64,000 bases of DNA from Isochrysis galbana. Taxonomy: Eukaryota; Haptophyta; Isochrysidales; Isochrysidaceae. Where the stretch lies: positions 4,292,474 to 4,356,473 of the forward strand of contig CM030936.1 of the NCBI GenBank assembly GCA_018136815.1, read 5' to 3'. A program made the position numbers and the translations under genes. Below the pieces are notes generated by a model. It had not been told where the DNA came from. It saw nothing but the letters and a program-made list of their open reading frames with translations, and made no database searches. This document shows, piece after piece, positions 20,801-30,866 of this stretch. How positions within the stretch are numbered: the first letter of the stretch is position 1; each line of letters opens with the position of its first letter.

Positions 20801-23800
20801 TCAACGAGGATGGAGCCTGGATCGAGTGCGCGAAGACGGCGCATCGAGAACGGGAGGAAGAGGAGTATTCCTGGCCGACGAAGAAGTTGCTTCCGGGGAC
20901 TCAACATCTTCTGGACAAGTCTCTTCGACGGAGCGATCGTAATCATCAAGCAAATCAGAACAACGACGGAGCAACTCGGAACGAGGCTCCCAGGTGGCTT
21001 CTCGAAGAGAATAGCCACGCCACTTCACGAGGTACTCGATAGAATCGCCATGGCTACGACGATCGAGCAACTTCTCAACGATGTACTCGTCGTCAGCCAG
21101 CGGCTCTTCATCAACGAAAGTATGATACGGCCGGAGGTTCGAGATGTGCACCTCCTCCTTGACTAACCGGTTCTCCAGATCACGGAGTCGGTACCTAGTG
21201 TCGGACAGAGCCTCTACGACGCGGTAGGGACCCGAGTAGATGAATTGCAACTTGTTGGCATGGCCTGGTAATCGCAGGCATACGCGATCCCCAGGTTCGA
21301 AACGAGCTGGTCTTTGAGACTTGATCGTAGCGTCACGGACCGACTCAGCCTGAGCGGCTAGGGTAGCCTCGAGAGCGCTGGACCAAGAGAGGCGGAGGCT
21401 CGCATTGAGCCTGGATGCGTACGAGCGAACGTCGGCGGACGCCGCCTCGAGAGCAGTTGGCGAAACGGACTTCGGATCAGAGAGTTGAGCGGGCAGACGC
21501 AGCTCACGCCCAAAGATCAAAGACGCTGGAGACCGGGAGGTAACACGACCGGAAGAAGCCCTCAACGAGAGGAGTAGGAACGGCAAATGGTCGACCCAAT
21601 GGCTGCCACCCTCGTTCGAGGCGCGCATCAAACGAATGAGCGTTTGCTGAGCGCGTTCGACGAAGCCTACACCCTCATGTCGATACGGCTCTGTACTCGA
21701 CAAATCAGTCCCGGTGAGCTCCAGAATACGCGAAACAAGAACCGAACATAGATTCGAACCGGCGTCGGTCCGAAGCTGCCTAGGGACTCCATAACGCGTC
21801 ACAATCAAGCGGATGAACATGTCCAAGGCCACCTCCGACGAAGGATCCCCATTCGAAGGCTCAGCCTCAATCCATCGAGTGAGCGAGTCGATGAAGACGA
21901 CCAGCTTGTCGTAACCCGAGACTCCAGGCACGAAGTTGTGAGTGGGAGCCAGCGAGAGCACGTCGCAGTAGACCACATCAAAGGGGTAGGTACCCACGGA
22001 GAGACCGGAGGGCGACGCTAGAGCCCTAGGTAGCGGCTTGGCGAGGGTGCACTCGTGGCATTCCCGGACGTAGGACGCAACGTCGGAAGACATGCCAGGC
22101 CAGTAGACCCGAGTACGAAGAAGACCAGACATTCGAGAAACTCCGAGGTGACCGGAGCGATCGTGGTAGGCAAAGAGGTAGCGAGATCGCAACAAGGGCG
22201 GAACATAGAGCACTAGCGAGTCCGGGTCGGTGGAGTCAGGAACGGTGCGATAGTAGACGAGCCCATCGTGAACGACGAAACGGCGAAACATCTTGGATTG
22301 CTGAGCGGGAACGGGAGCGACAGAACTGGAACACGAATCATCTTCGGCAATGGGGCCTGAGGCGGCGGCCGGCGGAGGCGACCCTAGGCCTGATGGCTCG
22401 TGATTGACCGTCTCTCCTGAACCTAGGAGTGGCTCTACGAACGGATCTTCCGCCAGGGCCGCTCTCATCTCTTCGGAAGTCGGCGTACCCGGGGCCAAAT
22501 AACTGGACTGGATGGCGGGCCCGGAATCGGAGGCTCGACGACGAGATCGGTCCAAAGCTTGAAGCCCTCGCGCCGTAGCTACGGAGCGCGTGATGGCAGC
22601 CACCGGATGAGACCGTTCATGCTCGGCTAGAGACTCTGAGCTAGGCTCACGTACCGCTAGCGGCGCTGGGCCGGCGAGTGGTTCATCTTCGTGTTCCGGC
22701 TCCAGGGATGCTAGCCGGGACAGCCCGTCAGCATCCTGATGAACAGCTCCTGGTTTATGTTCGACATCGAACCGGTACTCAGCCAACTTGAGAGCCCACC
22801 GAGTCAGCCGAGAGGCTGGCCCACCGGCTACTTGATCCTTCATGGTATGCAGCCATCGCAGCGCAGAGTGGTCAACGACTAACTTGAACCGACGCCCCCA
22901 AAGGTAGGGTCGCCAATTTCGGATTGATTCCAGGGCGGCCAAGAGTTCAATCTCGGTCACCGTCCAATGGCGTTCGGCCGAGGTGAGACTGCGAGCGTAA
23001 TACCCAACGACTCGTTCACGGTTATCGTCTCCTAGCTGCGAGAGGATGCCGGCGATACCCAACTTGCTAGCCCCATCGGTCTTGACGATGAAGGGCCGAT
23101 CATCCCTGGGTGGAGTCAAGACGGGCTCCGAAGTGATCGCTGTCTTGAGCTCTTGGATAGCTCGGCGACACTCCTCGGACTGGGACTCCTTTGCCACGTC
23201 GCAGCCCTTCCGCGTGAGAGCAGTGAGAGGAGCAGCCTTAGCGGCGAATTGGCGAATGAATCGACGGTAGTAGGAGCAAAGGCCGAGGAAAGATCGAACC
23301 GCTTCCAAGGAGTTGATGGATGACGGGTCGATAACGGCGACAGCTGCGACCTTCTTCGGGTCCATCTTGAGACCTTCCCTCGAGACAACGTGACCGAGGT
23401 ACTCCGTAGAGGTGGCAAAGAAGACACACTTGGACATCTTGCAGGTCAGACCGGCCCACTCTAGCCGTTCGAGAACGAGGTCTAGCCGGTGAAGCATTTG
23501 CTCGAACGAAGCCTGTGCCCTGGCCTCTTCGGAAGGACCCACGCCCGTTGACCAGATGCCCACATCATCGAGGTAAGGCATGCAGATCTCCCACGCTAGC
23601 GCACCGAGAACGATGTCCATCAAGCGGCACATGTAGGAGGGACCTGATTGGATGCCGAACGGTAGAAAGTTGAACTCGTATTTGCCGCGGTGGGTAGTGA
23701 AAGCGGTGATATGTTTGTGCGATTCTTTGATCGGGATGCCCCAAAAACCAGAGGCTAAATCGAGAGTACATAAAAAGAGAGAACTGAGCGGCCCTTGGCC

Positions 23801-26800
23801 GGACGCTAGCCTATCAATAGCCTCTACAATGAGGGGTAGAGGGCTATCCTCGACGCGTAGCTTGGCGTTCGTGTCGCGGTAGTCCACGCAGAATCGAACG
23901 GAGCCATCTTTCTTGCTGACCAGGACTACTCGGGAAGCCCAAGCCGAATTTGACTTGCGAATAATGCCGGCGGCTTCCATCTTGGCTACCTCCTCTTCTA
24001 TGATGAGCTCGCCTGCGCGGCCCACTCTAGACGGAGCGTGCCGGTGAGGAACAGCGCCGGGGTTGAGTGGCAACTCCACCTCGAGAACGTGCGTATGGTT
24101 TGGAGCCCCCGGGTGCAACGCGAAAGCTTTGATGCGCCGGGCCAAGAGTTGGCGTACTTCTTCTCGTTGATCGTCGGAAAGAAGCCGGTCTGGATCGATG
24201 GTGGCTGAGTCGAGTAGAGATCGTTGCTCCTCGCTCAGCGCGGTGACAGGGTCACCATCCCCCTCGCTTCCATTCGGAGTCCAGCCCCGGTGCAACTTGA
24301 AACGCACCTGGAGCGAAGCTATCGGATGCAGAGACGGCAGGGTCAGCGCATCGACTCCGGTGTGGACGATCGTCACCGCGATGCGGTGATCGTCCGTGGG
24401 CGTGACCACCGTGGGCATTACGAGAGGGGACGAATCGAGAGCCTCGCGATTTGGTAGGCGGTCGACCAGCATCGCGCAGTCCGAATGATCTCGGAGAGCT
24501 AGCGGAACCCTGACCCAGATGGTTGCGCGGTGGAAGGCAGGAATCGTCACCGCTTGCTCCGTGTAGAGAAGATATTCGGACGAGGTAGACGCCGGAGCTT
24601 TGGCCGCAAACTCGTCGGCAGACTCAAAGAGAGGTGTATAGAGTGGCTGCCTAGCATCAGCAGCAGCCTCACCCTCCGATCCAGCCGGGATCTCTCGTGT
24701 TGCCGTCGACCTCTCCAGAAAGTCGACAGTCAGCGGCTGACCGGGTGACATCGAGATAGCTCCGACGAAGCCGGCGTCCGCGACTGGGGGCGGCGCCGTG
24801 GAAACTCTGACTACACATTCGGAAAGGACTCTTGAAGAGTCTTCTGCATCGCCAGAGGCAGGACGGAGGCGGAGGCTTCCCTCCGAGCTCGCGGCGTCGA
24901 GAGAAATGGTAGCGGAGTGGGCGGCCAAAAAATCGTTCCCGAGCAGAAGCATCGCGTTTCCTTCGATGACCGCGAACGAATGACGGAAGAGGCGACCGGA
25001 CAAGGAGAAGACGAGGCTAGCCCAGCCCCTAGTGATGAGAGGAAGGCCGTCCGGCCCATGTAGGTTGGGGACGGTAGCGTCCGATACGCGTTCGACGCAG
25101 GCGTCTTCAGGTAGTCGATCAAGCAGGGCAGTGGTGATTACTGACGGGCCCGCTCCAGTGTCAGCCAGGGTGCTGTTCACCGTGAGGGCAACGTCCGGGA
25201 GAACGAACCCTTGAGCTGCGCGGTCGCCATCGGCACGGCAGACCACGAGATCGCGGACATAGAGGCAGTGACGAGGGTAGAGCGGGGGCGGCGTGTCCGC
25301 GATAGATTCCACCGGAAGTGAGGTTCCGGCTCCGGGTGACAGGGTGGTTGGATTGGAGGCTAGCCTGGACGGAGAAGATTCATCGACGTGGGGCACTCGC
25401 TCGATAGCGGCGGCCACCGTCTGCGGCACGAATGGTATCGAGGAGCGTGGGGATGCCTTTGCTGAACTAGAGGGGTTAGGCACGCCATCATAGCCTAGCC
25501 CTCGACGGTCCGTCGGATGCCGAGGTTGATCCATTTGGCGTGACCATTCCTTCTCCAGGGACTTCTGCAAGTCTGTCTTCGGAAGCTTCGACAACTCGGA
25601 AAATCCGGCCGCACTGAGGCCCCTAGCGGTAGCCCCATCGCAATACAGTGCCCGTGGAGTATCCTCTCCTTCGGCGGCGTCGGAGGGCTTGGTCTCGAGG
25701 GTCTGCATGCTCCGGTGTTCTGGCATCTCGGGCGTGTCATCTTCTCCCGAGTCGGGCCCGACATCCCAGGTTTCGAGTGGCCTTTCGGCTACGAACGAAT
25801 TGGTCAGTTCGGCCACTCCCTCGTCGCCAGCCGTGAAGGAGGCGCTCGGAGATAGTGCATTGATGCCTTGAGAGCCCAGTCGAGACAAGATGGGAGGTTC
25901 CGACGGCTCCGCAGCTGCCGCTTGCTCAGCGATTTCTTGGGCGATGGAAGGCGTGACATCCTGCCACCGATGGACCCCCGAAATTACATCACGGTCGAAG
26001 ACCTGCCACTTGCTGCGGCGCTTCTTCACCGTGTTTGGAGGGCCTGGCGTTGTAGAGCGGTCCTCTATGGGCCACTCCCACGGCAGGAAGCGGTCTCCTT
26101 CCGCCTCGGCCTCGTCTTGCGATACGTTTGTTTCCGAGTCCTCCTGATGAAGCAGGCGAGAAGCATCGGCAACGGGGCCTGCGTCCGGGATCACGACAAC
26201 CGAATCAGACACTGGCGAACCGCTGGGAGGCGTGAGGTGAGAGCTAGAAGCTGCTTCGCCTCTCCCCTCCATGAAACGAGCCAGAGCCGTCCTCGGCTCA
26301 GCCAGCTCGAAACCGGTCGAGCAAAGCGAAGGGCGTTCTCTCAAGCTGGCAGCTGCTTGGGAAATTGCCCAGTCCACCGTGAAGTCGAGCGAACGCGACG
26401 CCTTGGCTTCGCGCGCATAACGGCGCAAGACCGGCATCCACTGGGCCGCCATTGCACCGGCAATGCCCACATAGGTGCGGCTGCGAAGGGCGCCACGGTG
26501 GGGCGACGGCGATAGATCCGCCATAGCGGATAGACGTCCCTCGACAATCTTCGAAGGCTGCAAGGACGGGAGTGAAGCCGTCAGGTACAGGCCAGTTGCT
26601 TTTTGATGGCCCGTGCCGTGCTGCCACGGCTGCACAAACTGCCGCGGTCGCAACCCCCCGACTAAGGCAGAGGCTTCCGCGTGCATTCGAGGATTTTCGA
26701 CGGCAACGAAAGGCGCGTCGGCGCTTGCCATGGCGAGGAAGACTCTAGCGGCGGATTCGAGAGCCTGGCGTCGTCCCGGCTCCCGATCGAGCCACTGGCA

Positions 26801-27740
26801 ACTCACCGCCGACAAATACGTGCACGGCGGATGCGCAACCACGAGGTCCCAACCGAGGTTTTGAATGTGAAGAGCATCTCCGCAGAAGTGGGGAATGTAG
26901 TCGATCTCCGACGGTCGTAGATCGCACGTCGCGACGTGCGCTCCGGCGAGTAGGAACATCGAAGACACGACCCCGCTAGCTTCACCGACGACTAGAACGC
27001 GGGGTGGAGGAATCCCCTCGGCCGCGTCGAGCGTCACGGCGTCGTGGATCGCCGTTAACTCAGCGCAAAGCTCGTCAAAATGCGTCGGCAGTACGGCAGA
27101 GGGTGATGAATGAGTGCTCGCGTGCGGCCGCCGCACGGCTAGAGCAGCTTCGGCGAGATGGCGGGGCAAGATGACGGAGGAACCGCTAGCCCGGGCACGG
27201 GAGGCGGCTAACATTTGGAGCTCGCGCGTAGGGGCGCGGGCAGTTGCAGTAGACTTGGCGGCCGAGGAACAACCAACCACGGCGATCCGGTGGATGGCCT
27301 CGGCAACGGAATTCAGGGGAAGGAGGTCGTCGCCCTCGAGTTTCGGTGGGCTAGACCTGAAGGGGGTTGGCTCCGGCGGGCGATCCCTGGAACGGGGATC
27401 CTCCGGAGAGCCGAGAGAAAGAGGAGACGCCGGCGTCCGTATGGTGCGCGACGAGGGATCGTAGTCGACGGCCCCTGCGTCTCCCGAGTCTGCGGTGGCC
27501 ACGGCGTGAGCGCGGAAAGCCGCAGCTCCCTTGGAACCTTCATCTTCATTGACTCCGGAAGCCGACCCTTCCGGGTCGGGAACCAGATCAGAAACGAGAA
27601 CGGGTGCAACTTCGAGACGAGAGAATGAACACGACGACGGAGGAATATAACGAACCGGGGAGAGAGGTGAAGAGGAGACACTAGTCTCCGCCTCAACAGC
27701 ACGAGAACCTACGGTAGACAACGACGATTCGTCCGCAGAG
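20801..27740 (-). CDS. Gypsy polyprotein: methyltransferase-protease-RT-RNase H-integrase-chromodomain
   Basis: 2306 codons are open from 27721 to the TGA at 20801-20803, and the same frame is also open to the gap edge at 27740, so the true start is not seen. Numbering from 27721: a Ser/Pro-rich N-terminus (1-235); a cytosine methyltransferase-like domain (241-435) with GEASG 246-250, HPPCTY 297-302 and ENP 342-344; a disordered region; an aspartic protease with DTGAG at 854-858; RT 1215-1460 with YLDD 1383-1386; RNase H 1543-1670; and integrase with the H1853/H1858/C1888/C1891 zinc site and D1920, D1986, E2022 (D,D35E). A chromodomain at 2212-2262 has cage aromatics Y2213, W2234 and W2244. 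No frameshift or stop interrupts it, so it looks recently active. The chromodomain would target insertion to methylated histone. Role of the methyltransferase is inferred. Confidence 0.9.
26417..27001 (-). other. Phage-type C5 cytosine methyltransferase domain inside the gypsy polyprotein
   Basis: Residues 241-435 match the small bacteriophage/bacterial family often annotated DNA cytosine methyltransferase. The SAM-binding strand VLVVGEASG is followed by ATCDLRPSE (acidic end of strand 2), GWDLVVAHPPCTYLS (motif IV with nucleophile-type Cys300), FVAVENPRMH (motif VI-like), QPWQHGTGHQKATGLYL, IVEGR and a C-terminal RSRTYVGIAGAMAAQW. All the family's blocks are present in order and spacing, so the domain is probably intact. 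It is not a DNMT1/DNMT3/DNMT5-type eukaryotic enzyme. The target-recognition segment is short, as in the phage family. Confidence 0.8.
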
Positions 27741-27840
27741 NNNNNNNNNNNNNNNNNNNNNNNNNNNNNNNNNNNNNNNNNNNNNNNNNNNNNNNNNNNN
27801 NNNNNNNNNNNNNNNNNNNNNNNNNNNNNNNNNNNNNNNN
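27741..27840. other. Assembly gap (100 N)
   Basis: Exactly 100 N, the usual placeholder for a gap of unknown length. It removes the 5' part of the gypsy polyprotein and whatever joins it to the leader. Confidence 0.99.
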
Positions 27841-28246
27841 GACGATCTTGTCTGGAACGGGAATCGCACCATAACGGAAACGAGGGGCAATCTTGCTACG
27901 CAGGATTCCAAGAGACCTACCAAATAAGACGAAAGGAGTGCGATGTGCCTAAGGGGGAGATGCGAAGAGGTCGCAAATTAAACCTGATTGCCCCCAGAAG
28001 CAGATAAAGAACCGCAGGGGAGATAGCAAATTAAACCTATCTGCGAGGCGCCTGGGAGGAAGAGAGGTGGGGAAACTTCCCTTCTCTTTCGAGAGAAAGA
28101 GAGAGAGCGCTCCACAACCCCCGATCCCATGCATCCAAGCGAAGCTTTTGACCGAGAACGCGAGAAAGCAGAGAATTATAACGATAGATACCGAACGACG
28201 AAGAGAAGAGCGAAGCCTAACGAGTGTCGATTCGCGAATGCGACAT
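27841..28246 (-). repeat. Retroelement leader/LTR module B, copy 1
   Basis: About 406 bp match 63109-63534 in inverted orientation, sharing AGGCGCCTGGGAGGAAG, GATTGCCCCCAGAAGCAG, GGTCGCAAATTAAACC and GATTCGCGAATGCGACA. A diverged copy is joined to module A at 36480-36675. It lies 5' of the gypsy polyprotein in coding sense. 28217-28472 also carries an 85-codon minus-strand open frame of unknown origin. Confidence 0.75.
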
Positions 28247-28545
28247 CGTGCTTTCTAGCGTCGTCATCATCGTCTGGGCGTGGCTTACTATCGTGTCCCA
28301 TGTCCCTAGGAATTTGTCTCTTGGGATGTATTCTCCCTGAAAGTGTATGTATGTGTCGTTGTTTTTAAGGTATTGTGCGCATTCCTCTTTGTTGTATGGC
28401 GTCGTCGCGCCGTAGTCTCTAAATACGTTGTGTATGGTGTTGCATTGCAACCTATTCCATAGCTTCGCCCACGTGGGGTTTAGATTTTAGATTGGGACCC
28501 GGATGCGTCGGGCTGCCCCATATGGGTTGTGAGAGTAGTCCTTCC

Positions 28546-28562
28546 CTATATATATATATATA
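28546..28562. repeat. (TA)n microsatellite
   Basis: Seventeen bases of alternating T and A lie just upstream of the hAT-like element. Confidence 0.9.
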
Positions 28563-28605
28563 TTCACTGTTTCTTCTTCTTCGCTTCTTTACACCTTTCC
28601 TAGAC

Positions 28606-29074
28606 CAGTGATGGTGCATCAGTACTGATATCAGTTTTTTACATCAGTATCAGCTCACCTCGAGCTGATAACTGATATCAGTTGTCAGTTGTCAGCAGCT
28701 TGGAGCTGGGAGAAAACAAAACACCCAGTCCCCTTTACTTTCTACATCCAAAAAAAGTTGAAAAAAATAAAATTTTGTGAGGTCGGGTGGACGTCGTACA
28801 TGTCTCCAGCGGGAGTCGAACTGGTATTCTGCGGTGAACATCGCCCGCGTACTGTGATCTGAGCCGCTTGTCGCCCAAACATTCCTCATCACGTGGCGTT
28901 TTGTTATATCTATATCTGCAGCAAATACACAAGCCACTGATATCAGCTGATAATCTGCTCGCTCAGTGCCTTGGAGGTGATAACAGCTGATAAGGTCCAT
29001 CAGTTTATATCAGCTATGATATCAGTGTCAGCCTCGAAGTTGGTGTCAGCTGATGAATTGATGCACCATCACTG
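28606..29074. mobile_element. hAT-like non-autonomous DNA transposon (MITE)
   Basis: A perfect 16-bp terminal inverted repeat, CAGTGATGGTGCATCA, bounds a 469-bp element. It is flanked by a perfect 8-bp target-site duplication, TCCTAGAC, at 28598-28605 and 29075-29082. An 8-bp duplication and CAGTG-type ends are the signature of hAT transposons. Inside are many short palindromic CTGATATCAG-type subrepeats near both ends and no transposase, so it would need a transposase in trans. A degenerate tRNA B-box-like stretch (GTTCGACTCCC on the minus strand) lies near 28808. Confidence 0.85.
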
Positions 29075-29299
29075 TCCTAGACTGAATTGCTGATTTAATC
29101 TGCACCCTTCTTCTCCTTTTTCTTTCTTTTCTTCTTCTGCTCTTTTTTACTTCCTAGAACTCGCGGATGCGACAAAATTTCGCTTCTGCGCTATGCACCG
29201 TTCTTCAGCGCATCGCACTTGCACCCAAATTTCGGTCAAAAATTCTATTTCATCGGTCCACCCCAATTTTGCAAAAAAAAATCGCGAAACTCCGGCCTA

Positions 29300-29844
29300 C
29301 AGTAGGGGCGCACCATTAAGAAAACAGAGAATTTTGAATTTTGTCCTCTATACTTTCCTTAGCGATCGGCCGCGAGACCATAGGAGTTTCTTAAGCTGGG
29401 TTTCTTGCGCGGTTTGCCTAGAGCGTCAACATGAATAGAGGTTTCTTAGCGTGCTGCTTTCTTGTGATGATTGTGATGGTGACCGGCGCTTTTGTCCGCC
29501 CCTAGTTTCTTGCTACGGCGGCGCCTCTCATCACCTTTCCACCACCTCTCTCCTCTCTTCCTCGCTTTCTAATGAGCTTACGTTGCGAAGAACTAGGTTT
29601 TTGCCAATTTTTGCACTTAGAAAACAAGGGCGAGCGTGAAGATGAGTGACGAGCTGTGATCGCCGATCGCCAACCAGTACCCGACAGGCCGACAGGACCA
29701 ACCGCATAGGGATTTTCTTACGCACCAGTTTCTTATCTATGGCGGGGACGCTCGTACGCCATAGAGCTTTCTTAGCTCATGGACGGCCGATTTGCTTCTA
29801 TACTTTCCTTAATGGGGTGGTTTCTTAATGGTGCACCCTTACTG
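29300..29844. mobile_element. TA-inserting non-autonomous DNA transposon (Tc1/mariner-like MITE)
   Basis: The left end CAGTAGGGGCGCACCATTAA and the inverted right end CAGTAAGGGTGCACCATTAA differ at two positions and continue as AGAAA. Both ends abut TA (29298-29299 and 29845-29846), as expected of Tc1/mariner-type insertion. The element is 545 bp. Inside there are repeated TTTCTTA motifs and no transposase. Assignment to superfamily rests only on the TA and the end sequence. Confidence 0.7.
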
Positions 29845-29846
29845 TA

Positions 29847-30866
29847 AGCCAAAAAACGAAGCACCCATTTAGAAACGAAGCACCCATTTAGCAAAGAGAC
29901 GCGGCCCGTGACTTTGCCGTCAGCGGAGCTAGCGACTATCAGAGAAGCGGGGGTGGGCTGGGGCGAAGGTCAGATATCACGTAGGGCAAGGGCCGCCCAA
30001 GGCCAGGCGGGGGCGGTGTATGGCCCTAAGGCACACCGTGTGTTGGGTACTTGGGACCCCCCGCGAGCGAAGTCGGCCTCTTGTGAAATGGACTCAACAG
30101 CTCAACAGTCACCCATCAGTGAAGAAAGTCCTGTTGAGCCCCCCCCCCCCCCCTGAGATTGGGACCCCATTGGCACCATCAAAATCCCCTCTATTCCTCT
30201 CTTACGGCGACTCAGCGCTCCGCCTTCGTAAATTCTTCACTTTGGAATCTGTTTAAGTGAGTGGGCTTGGGGCTGGGGGGCGCACGGGCGCGTGCAACGC
30301 AACAGCCAAGAGAACAAAGATGATTGCGGTCGCCTCGCGAGATCTTTCACGTGACGAAACCTAAATCAGGAGATCATCGACGACGTTTTCACTCACTCCT
30401 TCGCCGACGTGGAGACGTCGTCTCCGACGTGAGAAAGATTGCGTGCGCGAGGCTCGCGGGCGATTCTCAAGATATTGCGAGTTGGCTTTGGGAGATTTCT
30501 CTACCCGCCTGGGAACTGGCAGCCGTGGGACCGCCTGCCCGCCAGTCTCGTCGGGCACCCGCTCGTGTCTGCTCGTCTTCTTGTTGTATCGCTGAAACGG
30601 GAGGCCTGAGCCTCGTACGAGCTCGCCCGCTGTGTTCACCACTCGCGACTTGGGAGATTCTATCCCCGCGCCCTAGGGCTTCTCTACCTCTGCGATCTGG
30701 CAGTGGGAGCTGTGGGACCGCCCGCCCACTTCTCTGCCCGCCTGCTGCTGCTTCTGTCCCCAAAGGTGCACGCGAATCCATCAGCACGCTTGGCCCTTGG
30801 CGATCGCCGTGCACGGAGAGCTCCCCCCCCTCCTTGCTCTCCTCGAGTGCAATCCGTATCGCAACG
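29847..30866. other. Gene-free stretch and 5' region of the amine oxidase gene
   Basis: 29867-29893 has a short tandem copy of GAAGCACCCATTTAG. 30324-30866 is an open frame in phase with the oxidase, but it is low-complexity Arg/Pro/Ser-rich and repeats a GGGAGATT-TGGGACCGCC block, so I read it as 5' untranslated sequence rather than protein. Confidence 0.4.

Larger units (their letters stand above)
19084..28246 (-). mobile_element. Ty3/gypsy chromovirus-like retrotransposon with methyltransferase domain
   Basis: The polyprotein (27721 to 20801, reading into an N gap) has the gypsy order protease, reverse transcriptase, RNase H, integrase, then chromodomain. Module A lies on its 3' side and module B (27841-28246) on its 5' side. 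Both modules occur fused at 36480-37130, which supports their belonging to one family. I could not pair two matching LTRs, find a primer-binding site or find target-site duplications, so the ends are approximate. A canonical gag with CCHC knuckles is not visible; it may lie in the gap or be replaced by the N-terminal region. Confidence 0.65.

Noticed and set aside
28745-28880. tRNA gene inside the hAT element (minus strand, GTTCGACTCCC)
   Set aside because: A B-box-like string is present, but the T-arm and acceptor stem do not pair; at best a degenerate SINE head.
30324-30866. N-terminal extension of the amine oxidase from 30324
   Set aside because: Low-complexity and internally repetitive; the ATG at 30867 is followed by a clear signal peptide.
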